64,000 nucleotides of DNA from Chrysoperla carnea (GCF_905475395.1 NC_058342.1:16092640-16156639), one strand, 5' to 3'; shown: positions 11,140-22,140, numbered from the stretch's first letter. Translations and numbers: made by a program. The notes: generated from the sequence alone by a model not told the origin.

Positions 11140-11660
11140 ATTACCATAGAATCATCATCAGTATGAATTAGTTAATCCTAATTACTCTTATATAGTATGA
11201 TACAGACTTACATCAAATTAGCAACGTGCAACATACAATATAGTGTGAGCGCTGAGTGGGTTGCGCATGCATTTACTACAGATCAAATCGAACAAGGGGT
11301 GTATTTCGACGTATTTTCACCCGCTGAATCCGAATTTTCAACTTGCTCATCGCTCATATCGGGGCAAATTTGTTATAAATTAATTAATTTTGTACGGGCA
11401 TAGCTCCTAAACTATTTTAGTAAAATATTCAGTAGTTTAGGAGCTAAGGTCGTATATACAATTAATTTGTTTATACCAAATTTTCCCCAATCAGAGCGAT
11501 GAGCAAGTTGAAAATTCGGTTTTAGCGGGTCAAAATACGTTGAAATTCACTCCTTGTTCGATTTTACCTGTAGTAAATGCATACGCAACCCACTCAATGT
11601 CTACTCTAATATAAGAGTAATTACGATTAGCTAATACTTAGATACTGATTATTCGAGTAC
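11140..11660. mobile_element. Foldback element, family Y
   Basis: The left arm (about 11155-11420) and right arm (about 11430-11650) are inverted copies. Shared blocks include GAGTGGGTTGCGCATGCAT / ATGCATACGCAACCCACTC, CTTGCTCATCGCTC / GAGCGATGAGCAAG and TAGCTCCTAAACTA / TAGTTTAGGAGCTA. Related arms form the outer ends of the larger element at 14.56-15.99 kb. There is no coding potential. Confidence 0.85.
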
Positions 11661-11749
11661 ATGATAGTAGATATACCTATTTATATAATGCAAAAATTCT
11701 AGGAAATGAGGGGCAAAAATTTAAATTTTTTATGATTCTTATGATTTAA

Positions 11750-12225
11750 CTAGAGTGATACCCACCCGCTTCGCTGGGTTTAAAAGTAAAGATTGATCTC
11801 GCTTATCCCCTTTCTATAACACTCGAAATAATGGTAAGAATTGTTTTACACAGGTAAAATATATGTATGCTTTTCTATTTTTTTAAATGTATAATAGCAA
11901 TTATTCATTGAGTATATCAGAGTAGATGGCCGTGAAATATTTTATATTGACTATTTTTACAGAAATCTGTAATTTATGGTAATGTCAAATGACTACTTTT
12001 ACAGAAATCTGTAATTTATGGTAATTTCAAATTAAATTAATTTATAAATTTTTTTAAATTTTTTATTAATAAATCTTTATAAATTATATCTCATGTGTTA
12101 TTCTGATATATCAGCTATATTGCTGTACAGTTTCATTAAAATTAATTTCCTAATTTTAGCGTGAAAGCGTTATAAACGAACAAACAAACAAACATGCTTA
12201 CTTTCGCATTTATAATATATAGAGA
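11750..12225 (-). mobile_element. Helitron-like non-autonomous element (reverse)
   Basis: Read on the minus strand it starts TATTATAAATGCGAAAGTAA, then a (TTTG)n run, and ends CCAGCGAAGCGGGTGGG followed by CTAGTT. This layout (TATTATAAA-GCGAAAGT start, CTAGT-type end, no TIR, no target duplication) recurs at 17.38, 24.44 and 22.03 kb. It fits insect non-autonomous Helitrons. Confidence 0.65.
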
Positions 12226-12254
12226 TCTATATATGTATCGCGATAATGTACCCT

Positions 12255-13325
12255 TGTGGAAATAAATCTGTTCTGAAACTCTGGAATATTTAGCTTGAAA
12301 TTCAGAAAAAGAATATGTGAAGTAAACCTATCTCAGAAAAAGTCTGAAAATATCAAATAAATTATTAATCAATCATTTAATGACAGAAAATGGTAATAGA
12401 TTGACCTACAGAAATAAATTTTTCGAAAATGTGAAATGTTTTAAATTTTAATGATAATTTCTGAAAAACTTAGAAATTCTAAGTCTTACTCTTAATTTAT
12501 TTTGCTAACTAAATTTTTATAAAATTTATTATTAATTTATTATTAATAAATTAAAATAAAAATAAAAATAAATATTTCTTTTCTTATTAATTCTGAAATA
12601 GTCTTCTAGGAGAACTCTTCTGAAAGAGTCTCAATCTATTACCATTTTCTGTCATTAAATGATTGATTAATAATTTATTTGACTTTTTCAAACTTTTTAT
12701 ACCATGTATATATGAAATATACATAGTATATTAAATTTAGTCCCAAGTTTGTAACGCTTAAAAATAATGATGCTAGGAAAAAAATTTTGTCATAGGTGTT
12801 CATAAAATAACCTAATTAGTCCATTTCCGGTTGTCCGTCCGTCCGTCCGTCTGTGGACACGATAACTCAAAAACGAAAAAAGATATCAAGCTGAAATTTT
12901 TACAGCGTACTCAGGACGTAAAAAGTGAGGTCAAGTTCCTAAATGAGCATCATAGGTCAATTGGATCGTGGGTCCGTAGGACCCATCTTGTAAACCGTTA
13001 GAGATAGAACAAAAGTTTAAATGTAAAAAATGTTCCTTATCACAACTTTTGTTTGAAACATTTTTTCGTAAACATCACTGTCTACCCGTGAGGGCGCCAA
13101 TTAGGCGGAAATTTTATAATATGTACTATACTTGATTATCAGTTATGTATGTGTCACATGTTTGTATGTGTTATGTGATAAAGAAATCAACACTGATTAT
13201 GCATGGTATTTCAACAATTAACTCAGTCAATTGTTTGTTTTCACTTGTTCAGAAATAGTTTTACTTCTTTTTCTGAATGTCAAACTAAATATTCTGAATT
13301 CCAGAACAGATTTATTTCTATAAGG
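12255..13325. mobile_element. Foldback element interrupted by a family X copy
   Basis: The left arm (about 12255-12400) is complementary to a right arm split into 12620-12690 and 13250-13325. Examples are AATAAATCTGTTCTGAA / CAGAACAGATTTATTT and CATTTAATGACAGAAAATGG / its complement. The split is caused by family X copy 3, so removing that copy restores the palindrome. A fragment of the same family lies at 3786-3900. Confidence 0.75.
12698..13249 (+). repeat. Dispersed family X, copy 3 (boundary-defining)
   Basis: Full-length forward copy: TATACCATGTATATATG, AGTTTAGTCCCAAGTTTG, a (CCGT)n microsatellite, AACTCAAAAACGAAAA, CGTTAGAGATAGAACAAAAG, CATCACTGTCTACCCGTGAG, then GGTATTTCAACAATTAACTC and TTTTCACTTGTT. 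It sits inside an arm of a foldback element, so the uninterrupted opposite arm shows where the insertion starts and ends. Confidence 0.9.
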
Positions 13326-13381
13326 GTATGCATATATTTATTACAAAAAGGTTTTAAAGAATGTTTTTTTTTTTCGTATAG

Positions 13382-13476
13382 GGGCACCTATTTCTCCAGC
13401 CGTTGTTGCGAAAAAAGTTGGAAGAAAGGAAATAACTAAAATCGTTAGAGTAAATTCACTCTCTGAAAGGGAATAA
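13382..13476 (+). pseudogene. Exon E of the THAP9-like relic
   Basis: The acceptor (TTTCGTATAG, ending 13381) joins in phase to the PG end of exons C/D and gives GAPISPAVVAKKVGRKEITK, then a stop at 13474-13476. Lys-rich sequence and several more stops follow, up to the hAT insertion at 13620. In P-type transposases a coiled linker follows THAP. This segment could be its remnant, but it has no decisive motif. Confidence 0.5.
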
Positions 13477-13619
13477 TTATTCGCTGAAATTAACAAAAAG
13501 ATTTTAACAGAAGTTAGTTATCAAAAATGATTAAAAGCAACAAAAAAAAATATCCACTACCTTTGAAAATTGTCGAAAAGTTTTAAATAATACGACTATG
13601 ACATTTTTTATGTCCCAAA

Positions 13620-14137
13620 CAGCGGTGGATTTACACTAGGGGCAATCGGGGCTAGTGCCCAGGGCGGCAAATTTTCTGGGGCGGCAAAATTTGAAAAGTG
13701 GAAAAAAAATTTTTATTGTCATCAAAATTTTTCTAGAAATTTTTATTCTTTTAATTAATCATACATCATTTAATAGATAATTCAAGAAATTCGACCCATA
13801 CAATATTTTTCAAATCGAAATATTTTAATTAATTCATTTCTTAGAAGATTTGAAATGGTAATATTTGATTTGCTGGAATCATAAAATTTAAATTTTGTTT
13901 TTTTTTTTGGAAAAATTAAGAACGATTTTGAGTTATTTTTGCAAATAGACCAACAGCTTAGCTATTTAGATTGTGAAGATTTAATCAACATATTCGTAAT
14001 TCAAAAAGTCAGGCGTGTTTGTCTGTAAAAAATTATTATAATATAATTATGAGTCAAGCTGAGTGCAAAATGTATGTATGTACGGGGCGGCATTTTTTTC
14101 AATGCTCAAGGGCGGCAGAAGTTTAAATCCGGCCCTG
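13620..14137. mobile_element. hAT-type MITE with 8-bp target duplication
   Basis: The termini CAGCGGTGGATTTACA and the complement of TTTAAATCCGGCCCTG are related inverted repeats. Perfect GTCCCAAA direct repeats flank it (13612-13619 and 14138-14145). The ends are rich in GGGCGGCA. It splits the linker/core region of the transposase relic. Confidence 0.9.
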
Positions 14138-14558
14138 GTCCCAAATTAGAAACCAAGGGAAAAGAAAGCAGGAATGTAGATATACATTGGTTGAAAAAAA
14201 TTCGAAAACTTTCAATTTTAAAGCAAAGTGCGAAATATTATCGTTTTTTACGAAAAATGTTCACACTTCCATCCAGAACAACGTTAATGCAACTCATTAA
14301 TAAAATTCTGTTCAAGTGAGGAATTAATCAACATACAATCAAACAATTAAAGATGAGTGTAGAGCAATTAAATACAAATGATCGGTATTGTTGTTTACTT
14401 TAAGATGAAATGTCTATAGAACTCTATTATTCTTTACGATGCCAAAATTAGTTCTTGTATCGGATTTGAAGACAATGGGTGACAGGAAATGTCTCAAATT
14501 TGCAGACCATGTAATATATTCATGATTAGGTGCATTAGGAACAAGTGGAAGCAACAAT
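14138..14558 (+). pseudogene. P-element/THAP9-like transposase core, part 1
   Basis: The translation contains the conserved pre-catalytic block SAKYYRFLRKMFTLPSRTTL, then GINQHTIKQLK, then DEMSI (the first catalytic Asp of the P superfamily). After a frameshift near 14455 it reads IGFEDNG and IFMIRCIRNKWKQQ, matching the IGFEDFG and FMVRG..KKWKQP blocks of THAP9. Stop codons lie at about 14317 and 14404 and in the GFEDNG region. It is cut at 14558 by a foldback insertion and resumes at about 16.71 kb. The blocks and their order leave little doubt about the family, and the gene is dead. Confidence 0.85.
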
Positions 14559-15994
14559 TATAGTGTAAGCTCTGAGTGGGTTTCGTATGCATTTACAGGT
14601 ACTACCAAACAAGGATTGAATTACGACGTATTATAGAAAAATTAATTGTTTATACGACTTTAGCTCCTAAACTATTGAATATTTTACCAAACAAATTTAA
14701 CCATTTTATTTTACATGAAAAAAAAATTTCTTTTTCTAGTCGTCTTGATACGCCCAATAGAACCGGAGATATGATCAAAATTGTAAACAAAAATGATAGT
14801 GCATAAGGTCAATAAATAATATTTTTGTATTTTAAGGTACCCATTTTAAAGGTTTTAATTTGATTGAATCAGAAGTGATTTATACATTCGCGTTCGGTTG
14901 CAATAACTCAAGTTTTAATAGAGATATTTGAAAAACTAAAAAAGGATTCTTAAACTAGAACAAATTTGAAATTTTTTCATGTATAATTACGTGAGATTTC
15001 CTTTCGCTAAGGGCTCGCTTTCGACTTAAAACTAATAGCAGGTCGGAAAAATGATAAAACGTATTTTTATGTGCATAACATTAAAATATAAACTCATTCG
15101 TTTAAAATGAGTACCCTAAAGTACGAAAATATTATTTATTGGCTAATCAACGGGCGTTTCAAACCAAGCGCTGCGCGCCGACCTTATGCTGTATCATTTT
15201 TGTTTACAATAGGGTACTTTCACTAGTGAAAAATAAATTATGAAATTTGAAAAAAGTTAAAAATTATGTTAAAATATACTTAAATATTCTTATTTCGAGT
15301 CATAAAAGCACATTTTTCTTTTATAATATTAAAATTAAAAATCGTAATTTTTAAACTGTATATCACGTGACCTAAAACGCGGGCAAGCCCTGATGTGATG
15401 TCATATCGGTATGAACCATAGACCATAGAATCAGTTAGTTCAGTGTAGACAGCTGGGTATAATATATCCATAGATAATAAGTATTTATATTTATTATAAT
15501 CAGATGTCTATTAATATATCTGTCAAACTTATTTGTGTTATTTCGTATAATGATACCGATATTACGTCATCAAATTGGATGCCCGCGTTTTTGACAGTTT
15601 AAAAAAGGTTAAAAATTTAATTTAAGTTTTTGTCAAGAAGCGTATGTATTTTTCCGAAATAAATTTTTGGTGGCTTTTTATTAGCAAAATCAACATTTTG
15701 AAATACTTTTTCAAACATAGTAGAATACCCTATTTTTTTCTATTGGTCGTATCAAGACCAATAAAAAAAAAAGAAATATTTAATTATTTTAATTTTAAAA
15801 CAACCATTTTTTTCTACATGAACAAAATGTCAATTGTTTAGAAGCTATGGCCGTATAAACAATTAATTTGTTTATAAAAAAATGTTACCCCACCCTGAGC
15901 AATTAGAAAGTTCGAATTCAGCGGGTCAAAATACACTTCTTGATTGGTGGTACCTGTAAATGCATACGAAACCTTTTCAGCGCCTACACTACTA
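14559..15994. mobile_element. Large composite palindromic element, family Y ends
   Basis: The outer arms 14559-14690 and 15818-15994 are inverted copies (TTTCGTATGCATTTACAGGTA / TACCTGTAAATGCATACGAAA) related to the family Y foldback at 11.15-11.65 kb. Further inward, a CTTGATACGCCCAATAGAA block pairs with TTCTATTGGTCGTATCAAG (about 15740), and 14775-14850 pairs with about 15105-15215 (GTAAACAAAAATGATA). A separate inner palindrome lies at about 15350-15600 (CGGGCAAGCCCTGATGTGAT with ATCAAATTGGATGCCCG). Several foldback units are therefore nested in one another. Confidence 0.7.
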
Positions 15995-16041
15995 TGTTTT
16001 TTTTTAACGAAAGTGGGATCCAAAAGTGGAATTTAGTAAAA

Positions 16042-16706
16042 AACAAGTGAAAACAAACAATTGACTGAGTTAATTGTTGAAATACCATGTATAGGCAGTG
16101 TTGATAACTCTGTCACATTTCACATACATACATATCTGACATATTTAACTGATATTCTCATATAATGCGCAAGTGTTGATGCGCACTCGTTTGTTTTTTT
16201 GACGTCACGTAAATAACAAAAGATACTCACTTTGATATTAATACACACTATAAAATTTGTACCTAATTAACGCCCTCGTGGGTAAACAGTGATGTTTACA
16301 AAAAAATGTTTCAAACAAAAGTTGTTTATTTTTTTGTAAGGAACATTTTTTACATTTAAACTTTTATTCTATCTCTAACGGTTTACAAGATGGGTACTAC
16401 GGACCCATGACCCAATTGACCCATGTTGCTCATTTACGAACTTGACCTCACTTTTTACGCCCTAAACACGCTGTAAAAATTTCAGCTTGATATCTCTTTT
16501 CGTTTTTGAGTAATCGTGACCACAGACGGACGGACGGACGGCCGGACGGCCGGACGGCCGGACGGACGGACAACCGGAAATGGATTAATTAGGTGATTTT
16601 ATGAACACCTATACCAATTTTTTTTTTGTAGCATCAATATTTTTAGGCGTTACAAACTTGGGACTAAACTTATAATACTATGTATATTTCATATATACAT
16701 GGTATA
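16042..16706 (-). repeat. Dispersed family X, copy 4 (reverse, long)
   Basis: Runs from AACAAGTGAAAAC to ATATACATGGTATAA in reverse orientation. It carries an expanded (GGAC)n tract at 16524-16575, and extra sequence with GTTTTTTTGACGTCACGTAA is inserted near 16190. Together with the preceding palindrome it separates the two halves of the transposase core. Confidence 0.9.
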
Positions 16707-16710
16707 ATCA

Positions 16711-17245
16711 TGCTTTACATGAGGTAGAATTAAATGTTGTAGCAACGGTGTGTGATCAAAATTCGACAAATTCTGCTGCCATAAAGATTTTAAAAGAGGA
16801 GACTTAACGCGAACAACTTTAACAAAAATGGAGAAAATAGATTTTTTGGATTCACGGTGGATGGAATAGGAATTCCTCTTTTTGATAACCTCTCATCTCC
16901 TAAAGGGTATCAGGAACAATTTAACTAAAGCTAATGTTAACTTTATTTAGAAAAACGGAGTTCAAACTGCGTCTTGGGGTGACATTATTAAACTGTATAG
17001 CTAGACGAAGGTGGCTAGGATGCATGTGTGCTTAATGATCTTACGGACAGCCATATTTATCCTGATAAATTAAAACCAATGAAGGTTTAAAATGCTGCCC
17101 AAGTTTTTTCGTATCGTGTATCCTCAGCTATGCGAGGTCTAGTAAAACATGGAAATAATGTTCTTCCCAAGTCAGCAGAAGGGACTGCAGACTTTTGATT
17201 ATTTTTTGATAAATTGTTTGATAGTTTTTTGAGTTAAACATTGTT
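16711..17245 (+). pseudogene. P-element/THAP9-like transposase core, part 2
   Basis: With several frameshifts the translation gives HEVELNVVATVCDQNSTNSA (second catalytic Asp in VCDQ), HLLKGIRNNLTKANVNF, KNGVQTASWGDIIKLY, a VFSYRVSSAMRGL-like block and LPKSAEGTADF..LFFDKLFDS. These are consecutive conserved blocks of THAP9 and P-type transposases (RNase H-like core with its GTP-binding insertion). There are at least five breaks. The coding trace fades before the Helitron-like fragment at 17.38 kb, so the third acidic residue and the C-terminus are not seen. Confidence 0.88.
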
Positions 17246-17376
17246 CGAATACAAAATTTGGGTTGCTAACATAATTTTTGGTTTTTATCAGATGATAAAA
17301 ATAAACTGTTTAGTTGTTGTCAAGCATTTTCATGTCAAATTCAATTCCAACTCGGACATTATTCGTTAAACATCTT

Positions 17377-17560
17377 ATATTATAAATGCGAAAGTAAGCA
17401 TGTTTGTTTGTTTGTTTGTTTGTTACTCTATCACACTTAAACTAGCGAATGGCTTTTAATGAAACTATACAGCTAATATATCAGAATAACACATAAACTA
17501 CAATTTATAAAGATATATTTAAAAAAAAATTTAAAAATTAAATTTAATTTGACATTTTAA
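17377..17560 (+). mobile_element. Helitron-like 5' fragment
   Basis: Starts TATTATAAATGCGAAAGTAA, then (TTTG)n. It is nearly identical at its start to the element at 11.75-12.23 kb but is truncated after about 185 bases. Confidence 0.6.
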
Positions 17561-17569
17561 TTTTGAGAG

Positions 17570-18310
17570 TCTTGACCTTTATAAAATCTTTTAAAAGATA
17601 TTTATTCCTTAAGCCCCCTCCAATTTAAAGTTCCTCTTTAAATTATATAGAGATTTTAAGATAATTTTCTGAAACCAATGCAAAAAACTGCCGGTCAATT
17701 CACCCAGCAAACAATAATTTTAAAAAATTATAAATTTTCCGTTTTTCGCAAAAATATGGATACAGGATATGCAATCTATGAGATCGAAAGATATGGAAAA
17801 ATGACAACACCCCTTTATGACAAAATTGCAGCCGTTTTAAAAAAATCTTTAAAATTGAAATTTTTGCCGAACTATTTGGAGGATTTGGCTAAAATTTTAA
17901 GTGAAAATTGTAAGAATTAAAATCTACTTTTGGTATTAGTTTTGTTAAAATCAGTCATATATTTTTCAAGTTACTTATATATATTATTATTCATATATAT
18001 ATATAACTTGACGGGTGCGAAATCCCCCCCCCCCCAAATATGAGGTGTAGTTTTTAACAATTATTACAAACCTACCAAATTTAGATATGCATCGATGTCT
18101 CCTCTTTCGAATTTAAAATAAAAATGGTAAAATTTCTGAAGAAATGCCAATTTTGACGCCATTTTGTTGGGCAGACATGTTGCAGCATTCAGGGAAAGTA
18201 CAAAATTTCAAAAAATTTTTATTTTGATGTGAAAATAAAAACCGCAAAGTTTTGCTGCCCGAATTTTTAAACAGCCTTTTTTCTTAATTTTATCCCACTA
18301 ATTATAAAAT
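17570..18310 (-). repeat. Dispersed repeat Z, short copy
   Basis: Inverted relative to the 4990-6715 copy and lacking its palindromic interior. It contains an 80-codon open frame (17678-17920) with no recognisable motif and no equivalent ORF in the other copy, so it is not annotated as a gene. A C-run sits near 18026. Confidence 0.6.
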
Positions 18311-19061
18311 CCGATTTATAAAGATCTTCGAGTTTAATTTTTTTTTAATAAATATGGCAGCTTACCTCTTTTTGTGTATTCATATTTTTTCAATAAGTCT
18401 ACTTCCGTATTTCCTCAATACAATAAATTTAATCAACCAAGGGAAAATAAACAGCTAATCTATTTGAAATCTTGAAAGAAATGTTATGCTGGTGAAATAT
18501 TTTTCATAAATTGCTTAACGGTCGCCCGTATGGATGCAAAACGAACGCAAACGATTTGCGTTATGTAGAGTAACCTGTGATCATGGATAACAACTAATCT
18601 GCGCTTGTTTTTTTGTAACCTGTGATCATGAATACCAACTACAAAATGTATATGTTAGATAATCATTATCAATTTATCAATATAACCTCTTTAGCTAACG
18701 AATTATTGATTTTTCGTTTATTATTAGCAATTGTTGGATTATAAATATTTCACATTAATTAATTATTTATTTTTTTCATTAATTCAATTGCAGACGCTTT
18801 TCCTCTTTTATTGCGCATGCGCGGATTGTCTATATATCATCGCCAATGTTTAAATGCTAAGCGCGGGTTTATTGATATCATTATGTAAAATATTTTTGTT
18901 TTGAATTGTAAAATTAATACTCTTCTGGGGTAATTACAAATTCCGCAAACAATCTATTTTTAATAAATTAAAAATATATAAAAATTTCAGATTCAGATAG
19001 ATTTCATGTTGGTATCATTCTCTTGAAGCTTATTTCAGACTATTTATTGTAGCGATGTATG
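18311..19061. other. No gene seen; short direct repeat at 18569/18617
   Basis: AT-rich non-coding sequence. GTAACCTGTGATCATG occurs at about 18569 and again at about 18617, a 48-bp offset. A GC-containing stretch near 18790-18870 shows no ORF. Confidence 0.4.
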
Positions 19062-19069
19062 CTGTATAC

Positions 19070-19506
19070 CATGGAGATTAGAGAGAAGGAGAACGATCGC
19101 TACGCGCTAAAGCATTGTAGAATTTATAGTTCATTTTTCAGCCACCAGCCGCGCTGTCGTCGGTAAGTAGTATCTGCGAAGTTAGCTATTTATGAGTACA
19201 AGTAGATGAAGTACCATTCAAATTTATAAAGTAGTATAGATAAATTTATAAAGTAGAATAGATAATTTATAATTTATTCATTAGTAAATAATAATAATAA
19301 TTAATAATAATTTCATTATTTGCTTTTTTTCCTTTGAATGATATTATATACACATATATTAAACGTTGATAGATAATTTGAAATTAGCGAACAACAGCCC
19401 GCTTTTAATGAGACAACTTAGCGTTCCCAGCGCCTCACTTATTTTGTCCATATTTTGGGGACAATATTTTCTATAGCGATCGTTCTCCTTCTTTATAACC
19501 TCCATG
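19070..19506. mobile_element. MITE with perfect 8-bp target duplication
   Basis: The left end CATGGAGATTAGAGAGAAGG and the right end (complement of CCTTCTTTATAACCTCCATG) form inverted termini that continue with AGAACGATCGCTA on both sides. CTGTATAC flanks it at 19062-19069 and 19507-19514. The duplication length suggests hAT, although the CATGG start is not the classic hAT terminus. Confidence 0.85.
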
Positions 19507-19734
19507 CTGTATACTTAGATAATATATTTTAGTTATGGATATATATATATAACATGTCGATAGAGGATCCAATGTATTGAAATTGATCCTAATTTGAAGT
19601 TGAATTTGCGATTTATTTGATATTTATACTTGCGCCACCAAGCGACTGTCTAGAACACACAACATATGCGTTGAATGGTTTTATTTAGTTCCCAGCCACT
19701 CACACTGAGGCGCTATTTTCCGCCTTAAATTTTA

Positions 19735-20230
19735 TGCCAAATAGATCCTATATCTATATGTTATTTATCTATGATTTTAGTAGATAAGCCCAACGTATAC
19801 CAAGTATGTACATTTTTGGTTTACAGAAAAGAATAACATAGACAACAATACAATATTGAAACATTTGACAGAGAAACACAAAAACAGAGCATGTTATTCA
19901 ATGCGCATGATCGTATTGACGGAAAATATGATGACATGATATAATATAGTCACTATTTGTTTAATTATTTATGTTTAAAAGTAGACACAGGTTAGTAAAG
20001 TTTAATTATTAAATAATATTTATTAAATGGCAATTATTATGTAAATACGCGGCAGGATATTATATTGTATATTAAGACGTGCGCATTAATAACCATTCTC
20101 TCTCATTTTGTAACCTCCCTAATCATTTTTGAGAGGTGGTTCTCACTCTTTTTTCAATTCCATAGTAAATATTCAAAGCCTGTGTTTATCAATTTTGTGA
20201 GATTATTGAACAAAATGACAGGTGAGTTAT
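19735..20230 (+). repeat. Dispersed repeat W, copy 1
   Basis: It shares long collinear blocks with 56455-56945, just 5' of the AP-1 mu gene. Examples are GTATACCAAGTATGTA, ACAATACAATATT, CAGGATATTAT.TTGTATATTAAGAC and GGTTCTCACTCT. No ORF is conserved. The type of element is unknown. Confidence 0.65.
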
Positions 20231-20239
20231 TAGTGCAAT

Positions 20240-21760
20240 AAATAAGCCGGAAAATACCATCAAATCTGGAAAAGTGGTGGAACAGCTCCGATTTCAAAAA
20301 TTTATTGTGTACGTGTTCTTTAGAACTTTAGGCACGTTCTGCCGCACCTTGGCATTACAAAAAAAAAAACTGAGAAAATTAGGGTAGTTTTCTCATCCCA
20401 AAAACACTCCAAATAGAAACAGTGAAAGCAAATCAATATTTCACCTCGAAAATCGTCTCCCGCGGGTTTTTGAGGTCGCTGATCATGAATTCAAGGTTAA
20501 AAAGCAACTGAATACGGTTGAAACCCCATTAAAACTACCCCTTGAAGTGACAGAGACAAAAACTTTATTAAATTCAAAATTCTGCCTCAGAAACCTCTCT
20601 TGTTCACAACAAATTCAAGATCAAAAAGCAATTGAGGACCGTGTCAACCCCATTAAAACTACCCCTAGAAGTGTCAATGATAAAAAAATTTCGAAAATTC
20701 TGAATTTCACCTCAGAAATTGTCTCTCTGCGGTTTTTTAAGATGTTCATATTAAATTTAAGGGCAAGAAGCAACTAAATGTAGTTCTAAGCCATCACTAG
20801 AAGTAACAGGGAAAAGAATTTAAAATTTTTCCTCGAATATCGTCTTTCGGAGGGTTTTTGGAAGCGAATCCAAGGTCAAAAAGTAACTTCGATAGTTGCA
20901 ACTCCATTAAAGCTACCCCTAGAAATGTCAATGATAAAAAAACTTTGAAAATTCTGAATTTCACCTCAAAAATTGTTTCTTTGCGATTTTCGGAGTCGTT
21001 AATCATCAATTTGAGGACAAAAAGCAACAGAATGTAGTTCCCAGCTTCCCCTAGAAGTGACTATACATTAAAATTTTTTTAAATGTTTATCATTGTCACT
21101 TCTAGGGGTAGTTTTTGGGGGTTGAAACCATCTTCAGCTACTTTTTGACCTTGGATTCGTAATCAAATACTCCCCAAAAGACGATATTCGAGGAGAAATT
21201 TTAAATTTTTTCTCTGTCACTTCTAGGGGTGGCTTGGAACTACATTCAGTTGCTTCTTGCCCTCACATTCATTATATCAACAACTGCAAAAACAGCAGAA
21301 ATTTTTTTATCATTGACACTTCTAGGGGTAGTTTTAATGGTGTTGAAACCATTCTCAATTGTTTTTGACCTTGAATTTGTTAATAGCGAACGTAAAAGCT
21401 CCACAAAAGACGTTTACTGAGGCAAAATTTTGAATTTAATAAATTTTTTGCCTCTGTCACTTTAAGGGTAGATTTAATGGAGTTGCAACCATATTCAGTT
21501 GATTTTTAACCTTGAATTCATTATCGACGACCTCAAAAACCCTCGGGAGACGATTTTTGAGGTGAAATATTGATTTGTTTTCACTGTTACTATTTGGAAT
21601 GTTTTTGGGATGAGAAAACTACCCTAATTTTCTCAGTTTTTTTTTTGTAATGCCAAGGTTAGTGCGGCTGAATGTTCCTAGAGTCTTAAGGAACACGTAA
21701 ACAAAAAATTTTTGAAATCGGAGCTGTTCCACCACTCTTCCACATTTTCCGGCTTATTAA
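20240..21760. mobile_element. 1.5-kb foldback element with arms of ~125-bp subrepeats
   Basis: The ends AATAAGCCGGAAAAT and the complement of ACATTTTCCGGCTTATT pair. The arms stay complementary to a centre near 21.04-21.08 kb, for example TTAGGGTAGTTTTCTCATCC at about 20381 with its complement at about 21612. Each arm consists of four to five degenerate ~125-bp units. Each unit has an AACCCCATTAAAACTACCCCT-type block, an AGTGACAGAGA/AGTGTCAATGATAAAAA block and a CAAGGTCAAAAAGCAA block. This matches the architecture of Drosophila FB (foldback) transposons, though sequence relationship to FB is not claimed. There is no transposase. Short ORFs inside are by-products of the repeats. Confidence 0.85.
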
Positions 21761-22019
21761 ATGTACTATATGTTATAGTCACATTTTGAAAAAATAAATG
21801 CTTTTATTTATACTTTATAGAGCAAGGTCTTTGTTGCTAACCATTAGGCACATAATGTGTATTTTTAATTTTGTTAAGAAATAAATATTATCTCAATCTG
21901 TATTTTCAATAATATATAGTACAAATTTTGTTTTAAGCCATAATTAAAAAGTGGACCAAGTTGAAAATATGTCTCAAGATGAAATATAAGCCTCAAGATA
22001 AAATGATTTTTTTATTTAT

Positions 22020-22140
22020 GTAAATGTTAAGTTTTGCATTCGCTTCGCTGGGCAATACAAACTTTAAAAAACAAAGACTATCGCCTTCATTCTCTTACCC
22101 TCACTTATCCCCCTCTCGCTCCCCTCTTGTTAACAATTTC
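22020..22140 (-). mobile_element. Helitron-like 3'-end fragment
   Basis: The minus strand contains TTGCCCAGCGAAGCGAATGC, the same terminal block that closes the elements at 11.75 and 24.98 kb. The rest of the element is missing. Confidence 0.45.

Larger units (their letters stand above)
9367..11150 (+). repeat. Tandem segmental duplication carrying mini-exons C and D
   Basis: The left copy (about 9367-10270) and right copy (about 10292-11150) share the block TTTTGGTTATTAATTGTAAA, a 70-75 bp exon, and the downstream intron block GGATATTTCGAAATAAATTT. The left copy has gained a 553-bp hAT-type MITE. The right copy has gained about 480 bp that includes a tRNA-like segment. Confidence 0.75.

Noticed and set aside
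17678-17920. 80-codon ORF with protein-like composition
   Set aside because: Lies in repeat Z, and the other copy has no equivalent frame.
20547-21420. Several 63-76-codon ORFs with similar sequences
   Set aside because: All derive from the subrepeats of the 20.24-21.76 kb foldback.
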